Shown one piece after another: positions 12,701 to 22,830 of a stretch of 64,000 nucleotides of DNA. The stretch is from the NCBI GenBank assembly GCA_017654935.2, contig CM065700.1:43697199-43761198 (forward strand), written 5' to 3'. Each line of letters starts with the position of its first letter. The stretch's first letter is position 1. The stretch comes from Phymorhynchus buccinoides (taxonomy: Eukaryota > Mollusca > Gastropoda > Neogastropoda > Raphitomidae). The position numbers and the translations under genes are program-made. The notes under the pieces were generated by a model that was not told where the DNA came from, ran no database searches, and worked only from the letters and a program-made list of their open reading frames with translations.

Positions 12701-14811
12701 CCCGACCCCTCCATGAGTCTCTCCCTGTGGGGATACCGGGGCTTCTTTTGTAAAAATAGTTCCCCCTCCTTCTGGAAGTTCTGTGCTTGTAACTTCCTCT
12801 AATCTGCCACTCTCTTTGACTCTGCCTTTTCTGCTTTCTATCATCTACTATCTTTCTGACTTATTGGCCCATTCTGCTGCCTTTTTTCCAAAAAGTCTTC
12901 CAAATAATGTTTCTCCTTTGAGCTCCTCCGAAATCGGAATGTGTCGGCTGTATGCAGCGGGGAGACCAGTGAAAACTGAAAACCGGACACATACATTACA
13001 CACGGAAGCTTTACCCATTATGGCCCTTTGGCCTGGGAACGCAGAAGAAGAAGAAGTGTCTGTGGCTGTCTGTCCATTGCATAGCTCTGGTTTTGTGCTA
13101 AGCCTATAATTGCTGAAGAAATGAGGTATGCATGCAATTACCGTAATTTTCTCACTATAAGGCGCACCTTATTATAAGGCGCAACCCACCCACCCCCCAA
13201 AAAACCCCAGCAACAAACATTTACACAAATTTCAGATTTTGTTACTATAGTTTCTTACTGTATTATCAGTCACATTATAAGGCGCAGGGGTGTCAGTCTG
13301 GGAACAAAAGTATCGCCTTATAATCTGAAAAATACGGTAGCTGGCCCAAACTGTCTCAAGCACATGTGCATTTAGAAATGTAATTGTAAACGGCAGTGAC
13401 TGGATAGAGGTCTAAATTCTTTGATGTAGTGTACGTGCACGTTATTTTTTACATGTAGTTTTTAAAAGTATGCGTGTGGTACGTGTTTCTAGCCAAGTGT
13501 ATTTGCCATATACAATGTAATATGCCTTTTACGGAGAAACGGCCTAGTTCACCTTACCAAACTAAGTGCAATTTTATAGAAAGACAATCAAGCTGTTGTG
13601 TTATACAATGAAATATCTTATTTTTAGTTTAGTTAGTGTCTGAACTATGTGCATTATGATCTCCCTCAGGTATTGGTAAGATCGAAGGGGAGCCTGGATA
13701 AAAAAATCAAAAAAACTGGTCCCCTATTCAAGGGTGCTCACCCAAGGATATGTTCGCAAATAGTCAAGGGACATAATTTTGCGGTCTGCACGAGTGACCT
13801 TTCATTACTTGGTAGGACAAACACCTTGTGTTTGTCCTACTATTTCATGGGGGACAATCCAATTTTGTAGTAAAAACACACATTCTATTTTTTTTCTGAA
13901 AATCGTCTATTCATGCATTTGACAGACTTGTATTCTTGTAAAAAGACAGTATTTGCGATTTTCACTGAAATATTTATTTTTTCACAAAAAGCTGACTACT
14001 CATAGCCCTACACATTGTAAGGTCTTCACAAGAACATAACCCAACATATCCTCCTTAACCCTTTCAACGCCAGCCATTTTTCAGCCAAAAATATCCATTA
14101 ACCCTTTCGCCGCCAGCCATATTTCAGCCAAAAAATACCATTAAACTTAACTGGGTAGAAAAAAATAAAATATCTGCAATATTGCCAATTCCTCTGTGAG
14201 TGTGACATGTATAACAGGTCTATCCTTCCTTCCCCAAATGAAGAAAATAGGGTCTTTGGATAACAGGTCCTGATTTGATGCCTTTTAGTGACATGGGTGT
14301 TAAACCTTTGTGGTGCTAAAATGCGACATTGGCGGTGAAAGAGTTAACCTTACCTGGGTAGAGAAAAGATTCTGTCTGCAATATTGGGGATTCCTCTATG
14401 ACATGCATAAAACAGGGCCTATCCTTACCCCCCAAAAGTAAAAACATAAGGTCACTGGATATTAGACCCTCATTTGATGCCTTTTAGTGACATACGTGTT
14501 AAATCATTGTGATGCTAAAATGCGACTTTGGCGGTGAAAGGGTTAAACCCATTAAAATCTCTTTTTACAGGAAAATCACCAAACGTTTGCCGTACACGGT
14601 GAAATGCGACGATCCGGTGATGGCCCCGGAGCCTCCCAAGGTGCACATGGAGAGCAAGGAGACGTTCTTCCTCAACACCATCCCCCGGCGAAAGGCCACC
14701 TTCAACGTCCACGAAGACTGGCTGTCCGAAGGGCTGTGCGCTAAACGAATGGAGCTGCAGAAACGAAACGGCATCAACTATCGCTACAAAAACTTTGCCT
14801 TCGCTTACTGA
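7589..14811 (+). CDS. uncharacterised 508-aa protein, four coding exons (left copy)
   Basis: Function unknown; I do not recognise the family. Exons are 7589-7685, 10033-10388, 11795-12627 and 14571-14811. They join in phases 1, 0 and 2 with GT-AG introns to give 1527 nt, which is 508 codons plus TGA. The start is the ATG opening exon 1 (MRPTKKMNKEQTYGWYP). A TTGCAG acceptor upstream (about 7544) suggests a 5' UTR intron. Residues 58-115 are Pro/Ser/Arg-rich and low complexity. Residues 247-291 are Lys/Arg/Glu/Gln-rich and probably form a coiled coil. The aromatic, basic C-terminus (NGINYRYKNFAFAY) looks constrained. No signal peptide or membrane segment is seen. The composition would suit a cytoskeletal or ciliary protein, but that is a guess. 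The inverted copy encodes the same protein. Confidence 0.85.
7770..8220. mobile_element. fold-back element, ~450 bp, in intron 1
   Basis: Two arms of about 170-200 bp are reverse complements: GCATTTCTCGGTTAATT at the left faces AATTAACCGAGAAATGC at the right, and AAATTG ends flank both. The centre holds long poly-C runs and CCCTAA-like bits. It has no coding capacity. The mirror copy is at 45919-46369, where the poly-C runs differ in length. Confidence 0.75.
8340..8420. repeat. short unclassified segment in intron 1
   Basis: AGCCGAGGACAGCTGTTTCG followed by a self-complementary CTCTAGGGAGT core. It is present in the mirror arm at 45710-45790. It looks like part of a dispersed element, but no other copy is in the window. 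Confidence 0.3.
8880..9004. repeat. (CA)n microsatellite in intron 1
   Basis: Long CA run with a few CG and CCCA interruptions. The mirror copy at 45104-45252 differs in length and interruption pattern, as expected for alleles. Confidence 0.95.
9371..9827. repeat. (TTTC)n microsatellite in intron 1
   Basis: About 450 bases of TTTC with CTTG and TTTTC variants. The mirror copy is (GAAA)n at 44157-44727 and is about 110 bp longer. The Phe/Leu/Ser open frames that run through it into exon 2 are artefacts. Confidence 0.95.
10033..10388 (+). CDS. exon 2 of the 508-aa gene
   Basis: The acceptor is ATTCACAG|AC and the donor CAG|GTAACA. Encodes residues 33-151. It starts HLECLYKFKDSGYYNPM and passes into a Pro/Ser/Arg-rich stretch with a repeated VPKFRPVPKMGSIPK-type motif. 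It is markedly GC-rich against AT-rich introns. Confidence 0.85.
11221..11668. repeat. 71-bp tandem repeat (7 units) in intron 2
   Basis: The unit contains CTCATGCGCAATCCG, TCTGGAAGTAAGAAATATG and GTGTGCACATTACACACGG. CTCATGCGCAATCC recurs at 11291, 11362, 11433, 11504, 11576 and 11648, with a first divergent unit at 11221. The mirror array at 42222-42760 has eight units. Confidence 0.9.
11795..12627 (+). CDS. exon 3 of the 508-aa gene
   Basis: The acceptor is CCCACAG|GCG and the donor AA|GTGAGT. Encodes residues 152-428 and two bases of 429. It holds the predicted coiled coil and a Thr/Pro/Ser-rich linker. One silent difference from the mirror copy was seen (C at 11962, GAC to GAT, Asp). 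Confidence 0.88.
12646..13054 (+). mobile_element. SINE-like element with (GAA)n tail, in intron 3
   Basis: Starts TGGGGCACTGGGTGGATGCC and ends GGGAACGCAG followed by AAGAAGAAG. It is flanked by AGTGTCTGTG at 12636-12645 and 13055-13064, a clean 10-bp target-site duplication. It sits 18 bp past the exon 3 splice donor. A similarly flanked copy of the family is at 15374-15740. Confidence 0.85.
13139..13339. mobile_element. MITE, TACCGTA-type terminal inverted repeats
   Basis: Ends are TACCGTAATTTT and AAAATACGGTA-like, with internal ACTATAAGGCGCACC and CGCCTTATAATCTGA blocks. About 200 bp and non-coding. Related copies lie at 19090-19234, 30855-31027 and 40515-40705. TA insertion sites suggest a Tc1/mariner-type transposase source, which is inference. 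Confidence 0.8.
13640..13870. repeat. intronic segment with an imperfect hairpin
   Basis: Contains AGGACAAACACCT facing TGTGTTTGTCCT at about 13812-13842. The whole segment is preserved in the mirror arm at 40015-40190. Its open frame has no coding support. Confidence 0.4.
14055..14546. mobile_element. TTAA-flanked MITE, duplicated, next to exon 4 acceptor
   Basis: TTAACCCTTTC starts and GGCGGTGAAAGGGTTAA ends, with internal repeats of both ends showing at least two overlapping copies. TTAA sites and CCCTTT termini suit piggyBac-type mobilisation (inference). The right end lies only 24 bp before exon 4. The mirror copy (39514-39794) is about 210 bp shorter. Confidence 0.75.
14571..14811 (+). 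CDS. exon 4 (terminal coding exon) of the 508-aa gene
   Basis: The acceptor is CTTTTTACAG|G. Encodes residues 429-508 and TGA at 14809-14811. The last 22 codons are repeated four more times downstream. No canonical AATAAA was found close behind the stop, so the poly-A site is not placed. Confidence 0.85.
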
Positions 14812-15830
14812 ACTGAGCTGTCTCATTAGTAGCCCTCTTCTTCTTTGTTGTTTTGGCAATATATAATGAGTCTAATGCCCTGTTTTGTTATTGTAGCTTA
14901 TCGAATGGAGCTGCAGAAACGTAACGGCATCAACTATCGCTACAAAAACTTTGCCTTCGCTTACTGAACTGAGCTGTCTCATTAGTAGCCCTCTTCTTCT
15001 TTGTTGTTTTGGCAATATATAATGAGTCTAATGCCCTGTTTTGTTAGTGTAGCTTAACAAATGGAGCTGCAGAAACGAAACGGCATCAACTATCGCTACA
15101 AAAACTTTGCCTTCGCTTACTGAACTGTCATGATTTTTTTTTAAATGTCTTTTTTATGTTTTAGCAATATAGTGAGTATTCTTCCTTGTTCCTTGCCTTG
15201 ATAGTGTGTCTAATGCCCTGTTTTGTTAATTAGCTGACTCGAGCTGCAGAAATGAAACGGCATCAACTATCGCTACAAAACCTTTGCCTTTGCTTACTGA
15301 ACTGCCTTATCAGTGGCTTCTTCTTTATGTCTTAGCAATATAGTGTCTTGTGCCCAGTTTTGTTCATGTAGTTGGGGCAGTGGGTGGATGCCTCATGCCT
15401 CCATACGGTGAGCTGGACGACCCTGCACCCTCCACGAGTCTCTCCCCATGGGGATACCGGGGGGGTCTTTCATAAAAATAGTTCCCTCACCTTCTTGAAG
15501 TTCTGTGCTTGTAGCTTCCTCTAATCTGCCTCTCTATTTGACTCTGCCTTTTCCCTTTGCTTTCTATCATCTACTGTTTTTCTGACTTATTGGCCCATTC
15601 TCCTTCCAAATTTCTCTCCTTTGAGCTCCTCCGAAATCAGAATGTGTCGGCTGTACGCAGCGGGGAGACCAGTGAAAACTGAAAACCGGACACACATACA
15701 TACCCATTACCCATTATGGCCTGGGAACAAAGAAGAAGAAGTTCACATAGTTTAATGAAGAGAGCTGCTGAGAAAGACAAAAACGGCTTCAACTGTCGCT
15801 ACAAAACCTTTGGCTTCGTTTACTGAACTG
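14746..15830 (+). repeat. tandem reiteration of the exon 4 3' end (5 copies)
   Basis: Copies of the segment coding for MELQKRNGINYRYKNFAFAY and its stop end at 14811, 14967, 15123, about 15300 and about 15826. The first three are exactly 156 bp apart and carry the same downstream sequence. Copies 2 and 3 keep the reading frame. Copy 4 has CGA to TGA in frame, and copy 5 is more degraded. Each later copy is preceded by a TTTTGTTANTGTAG-like tract resembling a splice acceptor. A SINE (15374-15740) interrupts the array. All five copies recur in the mirror arm. Confidence 0.9.
15374..15740 (+). mobile_element. SINE-like element with (GAA)n tail, inside the exon-end array
   Basis: Same family as 12646-13054. 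Flanked by GTTCATGTAGTT (15362-15373) and GTTCACATAGTT (15741-15752), an aged target-site duplication with two mismatches. In the mirror arm both flanks also survive (38343-38354 and 38717-38728). Confidence 0.85.
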
Positions 15831-15892
15831 AAGTGTGAAGCTGTCTCGTATCCTTTCTTTAATTTGTTTTAGCAGTGTAAAGTTACTGTCCT

Positions 15893-16035
15893 GGGCCTGT
15901 ATTCATGTTACTTGTTAGCATGATGCTAACTTAGAAGCTCTTCCAATGTCCTATAGGATGTAATAGGACTTTTGGAAGAGCTTCTAAGTTAGCATGATGC
16001 TAAGTCTCATGCTATCTCAACGTGAATACAGGCCC
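15893..16035. mobile_element. 143-bp hairpin MITE (GGGCCTGTATTCA ends)
   Basis: The terminal inverted repeats GGGCCTGTATTCA and TGAATACAGGCCC extend inward through TTAGCATGATGCTAA and AGAAGCTCTTCCAA. The element is nearly one long hairpin. The mirror copy is at 38060-38202. Confidence 0.85.
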
Positions 16036-16766
16036 TGTTTTATAGCTTCTCTTCATGCTTTAGTACTGTAATTATTATTAGTCTGTTTAAAGATGGTTCT
16101 GTTTGGGGTTGCTTGTTTTTAAGAAAGGTCATTGGTTCTTGGATCTGTCTCGAGTTGTTTGCCATCTTGGAAATACAGTTCTTTCTACAGTAGGTTCTCT
16201 TCGTCATTTTGTTTTTAGCAATATAGAGGATCATGTTTTGTTAGTGTAAATGTGTACTGGTTCTTGGATCTGTCTCCAACTTATTTGCCATCTTTGAAAT
16301 TTTGAGGGGTACATGCATTATTTCTGTTATATATTTTTTTATCGGTGATAAAAGTTTGATTGTGTATAACCCTTGAAATAGTACACATTATGATCCATAG
16401 GCTCGGTACAGATAGAAATGACTGCTGTTTTTAGTTACACATGTTCCTTTTATTTTGTTTATTGAATAAGATTAGTAGCGCTTTTTTGTTCACAAGCAAG
16501 CTTGCTGCCATATTATAGTACCTATGATTTTTTAGACAATAGGACACAGTTAAAACAAATTGAGACAATGGGAAAGGGAGAGATAGGGAATTGTATTGTG
16601 TTTAAAAGAATTACTCATTAATACCCTGAATAGGGGTACCCTCCATTGGATGTGAGTGCAAGGTGTATAAAGGTGCAACAAGATCAATTATGGAAAGTTT
16701 GCCTTCTTCTTTTTTGATCTCAGCCATGCTCAAACTTGAAGTTCAATTTAGTAGACTTTTTTTTAT

Positions 16767-17108
16767 CTTCTTCTTCGTCAGTCGCTGAGTTTTGTGCCCT
16801 AGGAGCACAGATGGGTCATGCTGCCGTTATGCGCCTAACTAAGAAATAGGCCCACATGTCCATCTTCGGTTGGAGAAAATCTTTGTAAGAGTGTCTAGAA
16901 AAAAAAGGTAAGAGAATGGACCAGTAAAGCAGAAAGATAGCAGATGACAGTATTGACGAGTAAGCAAAGGAAAAGACAGAGTCAAAGAGAGTGACATATT
17001 AGAGGAAGTTACAAGCACCGAACTTCCAGAAGGTGGGGCAACTATTTGTGCAAAAAACAACCCCCTCCCGGGTATCCCCATGGAGGAGAGGGGAGGGGGG
17101 GATGTAAT
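16767..17108 (-). mobile_element. variant SINE-like element, minus strand
   Basis: On the minus strand it shares GGGGATACC, TTCTGGAAGTTC, CTTGTAACTTCCTC and the CTTTGACTCTG block with the (GAA)n-tailed SINEs. Its 3' half differs (ATGGACATGTGGG, CATAACGGCAGCATG) before a GAAGAAGAAG tail. The mirror copy is at about 36970-37313 and a third member at about 52070-52470. Boundaries approximate. Confidence 0.65.
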
Positions 17109-17172
17109 GTTGGTAGACAAATCCTGGGTTTAGTTTAAAAGAGTTTACCTCGATCAGAGGTATATCATTGTA

Positions 17173-17710
17173 CAGTGGAATCCGCTTAATCGGCCACTTT
17201 TGGGACCAGGAAAAATATGGCCGATAAAGCGAATCGGACGATAAAACGAACATCAAGATACTGTATGACGCAATTATGCAAGTCAAAAGCAATGACGTCA
17301 AAATTAAATGTTGCAGTTCAAATTCAAATTCTTTCCCTTTTTGTGATGTGTGTGTGTTTATTAATCCTACAACTTGACAGAAGCATGAGTCAAAGACAAT
17401 GATTTTGTTTTCTTGAGTGATTTTAACGCCATGCAGGGTCTTTCAATTGACAACAGCTCACCTTCCAACTTCACAGTCAACCATGTAAACGTCAAAAGCG
17501 TGTTGTCAGTTTGTCTGCCTCTGTTGTTGGGGGGTAAAGAGGAAAAATTAGAAAAAGTGGCCAATAAAGCGAAATTGAAGATTTCAGCTTTGGCCGTAAA
17601 AACGAACAAAATAACACATGCTTAAGAAGAAAAAATTCCGTTCCAGAGGAAATTGGCCGATTAAGCGGCTTTGGACGATTATCCGATGGCCAATTAAACG
17701 GATTCCACTG
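17173..17710. mobile_element. 538-bp TIR element (CAGTGGAATCC ends), TA site
   Basis: Begins CAGTGGAATCCGCTTAATCG and ends in the reverse complement CGGATTCCACTG, flanked by TA on both sides. Internal GGCCGATAAAGCG-type motifs repeat in both orientations. No transposase frame. Termini and TA duplication resemble pogo/Tigger-type non-autonomous elements (inference). The mirror copy is at 36369-36912. Confidence 0.85.
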
Positions 17711-18099
17711 TATCAAAGACGAGACTAAATTTGACTGATGAATTCTGCAGTTTGAGTTCTCCCACTTTTGTGGGTGTTACTTTTTGTTGGCTTTTTGGGG
17801 TGTTATTTTTGCATTATGGTGTCTTGTAAACTGGCCCAGGTAAAATGGACACATATTGGTTGTGGTATCGTCGTCATAAATGGATCATTTTCCTTTCTCC
17901 ACTATTTCCGTTGTTGTAAACGGTGTTCGGATTTATCAGGATGATGTTTTTGTTGCCAGATATTTCTTCCAGTTCCAGACATATTTCAGCTAAAGGCATT
18001 ACGAGAACGATGCTCACATTTTATATGTCCATTTCATTTGTTGTTGAAAACGTTTAGTTCACTATGCTTCCAGTACAGTTGTTTTTGATTTTTTTTTGT

Positions 18100-18345
18100 T
18101 TAACCCTTTCACCGCCAGACATATTTCAGCACAAAATGTCCATTGAATTTACCTGGGTAGAGAACAAAAACCATCTGCAGTATCGGGGATTCTTCTGTGA
18201 CATATATAAAATAAGGTCTACCATTACTTCCCAAAACTAAGACAATAGGGTCTTTGGATAATAGACCCCAATTTGATGCCTTTTAGTGACATAGGTGTTA
18301 AATCATTGTGGTGCTAAAATGCGACTTTGGCGGTGAAAGGGTTAA
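18100..18345. mobile_element. TTAA-flanked MITE (CCCTTTCACCGCCA ends)
   Basis: A complete single copy of the family also seen at 14055-14546: TTAACCCTTTCACCGCCA at the left and TGGCGGTGAAAGGGTTAA-like at the right, with TTAA on both sides. The mirror copy is 35727-35979. Confidence 0.85.
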
Positions 18346-18392
18346 TAATAATATGCTTCAAGTAATGAAAATCTGTTTAACGTCCTCCGGTC

Positions 18393-18490
18393 TGGAACAG
18401 ACACATATGGGACATTAGTCGATACAAAGATGGTGGGAACGATCCTAGAGGCAATGCCCTGAGGCAGTGCAACACCAGGAAAGTCCCAAT
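18393..18490 (+). repeat. dispersed repeat copy at the inner limit of the inverted duplication
   Basis: AACGTCCTCCGGTCTGGAA and ATATGGGACATTAGTCG, then GATGGTGGGA. The first bases of the right contig (35614-35700) are the reverse complement of this repeat, and related copies occur near 57170-57270 and 59260-59350. Family not identified. Confidence 0.6.
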
Positions 18491-18793
18491 TTTTTACCAA
18501 TGCAAATGTGCTGCTGCTTCCAGTGAAGTTGTCATCAAAGCTTCTGATAGTGTCATTGGTGGAAGAAATTGTTTTCCATTTTATAATTTTTGACTTAAAT
18601 TTTCATATTTTCAGAAATCTTCTTGATAGTGTACTGTTTAGTACCATTATCAGCATTGAATGTTGATTTATATTTTGTTTGCTTCCTGGTTTAATGAATA
18701 CTGCCACAAACCGTTGCTTTTTTTTAAATTTATATTTTAAGTAAAAAGTGTTTCATTTCATCTATTACATATTGGTTTTTGCATTAAAAGGTA

Positions 18794-18938
18794 CAGTGGA
18801 TCCTCCCTCATAAGACCTTCAAAAATCATCCAAAATTAGGTCTTATAAGAGAGGTAATTTGAATACTTACAAAGAAGGGTAATGTCTCAGAGAAGTAGGT
18901 CTTATGTGGGAGGGAGTCTTATAAGGGAGGTTCCACTG
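18794..18938. mobile_element. 145-bp MITE (CAGTGGAACCTCC family), TA site
   Basis: The ends CAGTGGATCCTCCCTCATAA and TTATAAGGGAGGTTCCACTG are inverted repeats flanked by TA. It carries the family block ACAAAGAAGGGTAATGTCTC. Other copies lie at 22225-22434, 23131-23243, 30799-31131 and 48160-49075. Confidence 0.85.
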
Positions 18939-19089
18939 TATAGGCATTTCTTAAAAAAATAATGTACTCATAAATCTGTGTACATGTAGTTTAATATGCC
19001 ATATGCTCTGCATTGCTAATTCTGTGGCCAAAATTACTTTTAAAATTCCTGTAACTAGAATTTTGTTTTGTTGTGTTTTTTCTAAAGTG

Positions 19090-19234
19090 TACCATATTTT
19101 TCAAGGCGCACCCCCAAATTTCAGATTTTGTTATTATATTTTTATTATACTATTTCATTAGTCATATTATAAGGCACAGGGGTTTGAATCTGGGAGATAA
19201 AAAAATATCGCCTTATAGTCCTAAAAAGACGGTA
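19090..19234. mobile_element. MITE, TACCGTA-type, degraded copy
   Basis: TACCATATTTTTCAAGGCGC at the left and TTATAGTCCTAAAAAGACGGTA at the right. It belongs to the same family as 13139-13339 but has diverged at both ends. Confidence 0.65.
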
Positions 19235-19239
19235 TATTG

Positions 19240-20385
19240 ATTTCATGCTGGGTATGTTTCCTTTTAGCAGTGCTCACTTTTATAGTTCTGATCCAGAGAT
19301 TCGATGCCTGTTTTATTTTGCACTTAAAGCACGTTTTGTCAATCGACATGTTTTACCACGAGCAGTAAAACACAAGTTTTCTTGTATTATCATTATTGTC
19401 TCAAACAAGCATTTGTTGCTCCAGTATATCATTTTTTTTTTTACTTGATCTTTACAATGGTGGGGTAAAGAATTTTTTTTTTTAAAAGGGTCTTGTCTCA
19501 AAATCGGTGATTTTTCACATATTTTTTGTCCGTTCAAAGTGAAGTTCTTTTGAAAGAAGAGTGAAAGTGGGGTCTTTAGAATCGTAGAATGGATCAGTCT
19601 TCATACATTATCTATTCGGTAAACATTGGGGCCGTTTCACAAGGGCTAACGTTACGTAGTGTGAGCGCAAATCGGCAGAAACTGTCCCAAGAAACACCTC
19701 TTTTGCTGACGTTTGCCGCAAACGTTTTGTGGCTGTGATCGAGGTAGCAAGCCACAAACTATTTGAAGGATCATGGGAAATATTAATGCTTCTGGCTTTT
19801 TTTTTATATCTCGCGTGACGAGACTTGAACTTTAAAAATGGAAGACCTAAACAACAAGCTTGCCACAGCAAATATTCTTTAGTCTATCGTGAAAAAATAC
19901 GGGATGATTTTAGCAAATTAAACAACGCAAGTGTTTTGGAGTGCTCTTTCTTAATTTTTATCATGTTAGATGGCATAATATAGTGCAAATTTAATTTTCT
20001 GCACACAAATAGACGTGGGTGAAATCGAAAACTTTGTACAAACTGACAAAAAGAGGTATGATTTATCTCCCTTATGATAGTAACCCTTTCCTCTCTCCAA
20101 AAAATGAAGAGTAAGCTTAAAGAGTTATCTGACCTTAGCAAACAATTAGGGTGTTTGGTTTAAATGTTTTATTTTCCAAATCAACATGAACAACAACTAT
20201 GACATAACTGAAGCAACAACAAGCAGAGCTTATGGCGTGCTCAGTTCAAAACGAATTACACAGTATAAACATTGGCGGAATTTTACCAGGAAATACAAGC
20301 AATACATTTTTGAAAAGAAAGTCACAACAAACCAAACGAACAATGGACATAGCAATAGACAAAAGAAGTAAAATCGACAAAAAAA
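19240..20385. other. intergenic, no gene seen
   Basis: AT-rich unique sequence. Short open frames on both strands lack splice context or recognisable protein motifs. No repeat family shared with the rest of the window. Confidence 0.5.
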
Positions 20386-20388
20386 TGA

Positions 20389-20478
20389 TGAGAGAGAGGG
20401 GGAGAGAGAGAGAGAGATAGAGGGAGAGAGAGAGAGAGATAGAGGGAGAGAGAGAGAGAGAGGGGGAGAGAGAGAGAG
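20389..20478. repeat. (GA)n microsatellite
   Basis: GAGAGA with GGGGAGA and TAGAGG interruptions arranged in a loose 26-bp higher-order pattern. Confidence 0.9.
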
Positions 20479-20479
20479 G

Positions 20480-22200
20480 TGGGTGTTTCTTTTGAGAATT
20501 AATTTAGTTTATTTGGCGTAAAAGTTATTCGTGCGGCGACCGTTATCTAGAGAAACTCGACCCGGAATGTTTACATAGCTGGGTAAAGCATGGGTCCTTG
20601 TATCTCGGAATAAGCAGGCATTTATTTTCCATTTAATAATTCGTCGAATGTTCAACCGAATGAACATGTACATGAATGCTGTCTCAGTAAATCAATGAAA
20701 AATTAATTAGTTTGACCTGCACTTATCATTTTCGATTGACTGGAGCACTCTCATTATTGTTGTTGAGATGGGTCAGTCTTGGTGTTTTCGCTGATATTGT
20801 GACGGTCAAACTGCAATGTGATAATGGTCAGCGTGACATACATTGCACGTGTTTATGACTTTGAAAGTGAGTTACACACTTACTTTGAAGTGTTTTGTTA
20901 CTCCACATTCCAAGTTAGTTGTCGTATTTTCCCCAAATATATACTGGTACTCTTTAGTAACTTTTTTAAAATTTGTTAATGCCAAGTGGACACTGACATT
21001 ACAGAAACCATGAGAAAGTATTGTTTTTTTGTTGTTTATTCAATTCCTTCATGATGTATTCTTTCCCATCTACCTTTGACCATGATTTGCTTTATTCACT
21101 TACATATGTCTTGAAAGGCAAGCAAAAAGAGCAGCTTTGGTCGTTGATGTGAATTTTGTGTACGATAACAAATTAGATTGAACAAACGAAGCAGACTTAT
21201 ATGGACTATGAGAAATTCTGACTGTGATAATTATATTTTGCAGCCTCTCTTTCTTTGTGCGTAGATGTTAATTATTATGTTTTCATGTGATGCTACCTGC
21301 ATGCTTTCTCCTGGTGTGTACATTATCAGCATCTGAAATGATGTGTAAAATAACGGAGTTGAAGTTTGGTGTGTGGGTGTGTTGGTCTATAGCTAGATCT
21401 GTGATAAAAAACATTTTGTTAAATCATTTGTTCCTTTTAATTTAGAATCATTTTGTTAAATCATTTGTTCCTTTTGATTTAGAATCTGTGATACATGGCC
21501 TTAAATGTTTATATTTCTGTTATAGTCTTTAGTGATAATTTTTTTTTTTTTTAAATTATAATTCTGTGTTTTGGTGACAAGCCATTTTCTAAATGGTGTT
21601 TAGGCTTGTCCAATCGATTTGTAAATTTATTATTGTTTTAATCTTGTATTTATAAAAGTTCACTAGTTTTCTGTCTGTCATAATTTAATTAGTTTTTGCA
21701 TATGGGCATATTTTTCACCGATACTAAATTACCAAGTATATCATTTTATAAATGGTATATTAATGCATGTCTAAAAAGATTTTGTTTTAAATTCTCATAA
21801 TTATTTTGTTTTTGGTTGTGACCGTACCCCATTTTCTTTAATAAAAAAACAAACAAAACAAAAACAGCAGACGAGTTATACCGGTGACCTTCACATAAAT
21901 CAAGAGATTTAACAAAAACATACGGTAATTGTGTCACAAGACACCACGATAGTAGGTAATACACATCTGCATGAGTGCAACTACACAAAATGAAAAAACC
22001 CTGAAAGGCCGGGGTCTAGAGGTAATGTCCCCCCCCCTGCAGCTGAAGAAAAAATGGATTTTTGAAGGTATTTTAATTTGCTTTTTCCACAATTTATACA
22101 GATGCTTAACCTAAGTGTTTGAAAAATACAGTAGACACACAAAGATCTTGTTTAACAAATTAAAAAAAAAAGAAAAAGGAAATTCCTTTTCTGGTAAAAT
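20480..22200. other. intergenic, no gene seen
   Basis: AT-rich unique DNA. A short direct repeat ATCATTTTGTTAAATCATTTG lies at about 21420-21470. No exon or RNA gene recognised. Confidence 0.5.
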
Positions 22201-22224
22201 TCAAAAACAGGAAATCCTGGTATA

Positions 22225-22434
22225 CAGTGGAACCTCCCTTATAAGACCTTCAAAAATCATCCAAAATTAGGTCTTATAAGGGAGGGGTCTTATAAAGGAG
22301 GTACTTTTAATGCTTACAAAGAAGGGCAATGTCTCAGAGAAGTAGGTCTTATAATGGGAGGGAGTCTTATAATGGGAGGTCTTATATATGGGAGGGAGTC
22401 TTATAATGGGAGGTCTTGTAGGGAGGTTCCACTG
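22225..22434. mobile_element. MITE (CAGTGGAACCTCC family), internally expanded
   Basis: CAGTGGAACCTCCCTTATAA to GGGAGGTTCCACTG with three internal repeats of the GGTCTTATAA-GGGAGGGAGTC segment, so it is longer than the 145-bp copy at 18794. It is an early stage of the expansion seen at 48160-49075. Confidence 0.8.
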
Positions 22435-22599
22435 TAGCAGGAAAAGTTGCATCCATGCATCTGTCTTAACACTGCAATATACTAAACTGAAAAATTGTAG
22501 AGGGGTGGGTGTTTATTTATTTATTTAAACAAAAAATTAAACATAAATTTGTTACGCTACTGTTCTCGTGTAGTTTCATGACTGGGGTAAAGTGACCAC

Positions 22600-22825
22600 T
22601 ATTGGCCACTGCAGCTAGGGTTATTAACGCCCTTGACGGCAAGAGTTAAGCCCTTGTTGGTCAGTATCCAAAAGGGCATTCACTCTTGCAAAAGGCAGCC
22701 ATTAAGTGGCATCAAATAGGGTTATTGGCGAGAGTTATTCCCTTGTTTGGTCAGTACTCAACCATCTTCCCCCACCCACCAAGGGCATTCACTCTTGCAA
22801 AAGATGGTCGTTGCAATGGCCAATA
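22600..22825. mobile_element. ~226-bp element with TATTGGCCACTGCA ends, copy 1
   Basis: The left end TATTGGCCACTGCA is inverted as TGCAATGGCCAATA at the right end. Inside, the AGGGTTATT ... CCCTTGTTGGTCAGTA segment occurs twice in tandem. A second copy is at 24185-24404. Confidence 0.7.
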
Positions 22826-22830
22826 GGGCC

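Larger units (their letters stand above)
6112..18455. repeat. left arm of large inverted duplication
   Basis: This segment is present as a reverse complement at 35614-48061. Matching landmarks in order include the composite retroelement, LINE tail, hairpin element, four exons, 71-bp satellite, two SINEs and several MITEs. Coordinates of matched exons sum to about 53.9-54.1 kb throughout, showing one colinear inversion with small indels. The inner end stops where the right contig begins after the N gap; the outer end stops at the 5' end of the SINE. Confidence 0.95.

Noticed and set aside
19245..19448. Small frames in the 18.9-22 kb region
   Set aside because: AT-rich, short, and without recognisable protein features or splice context.
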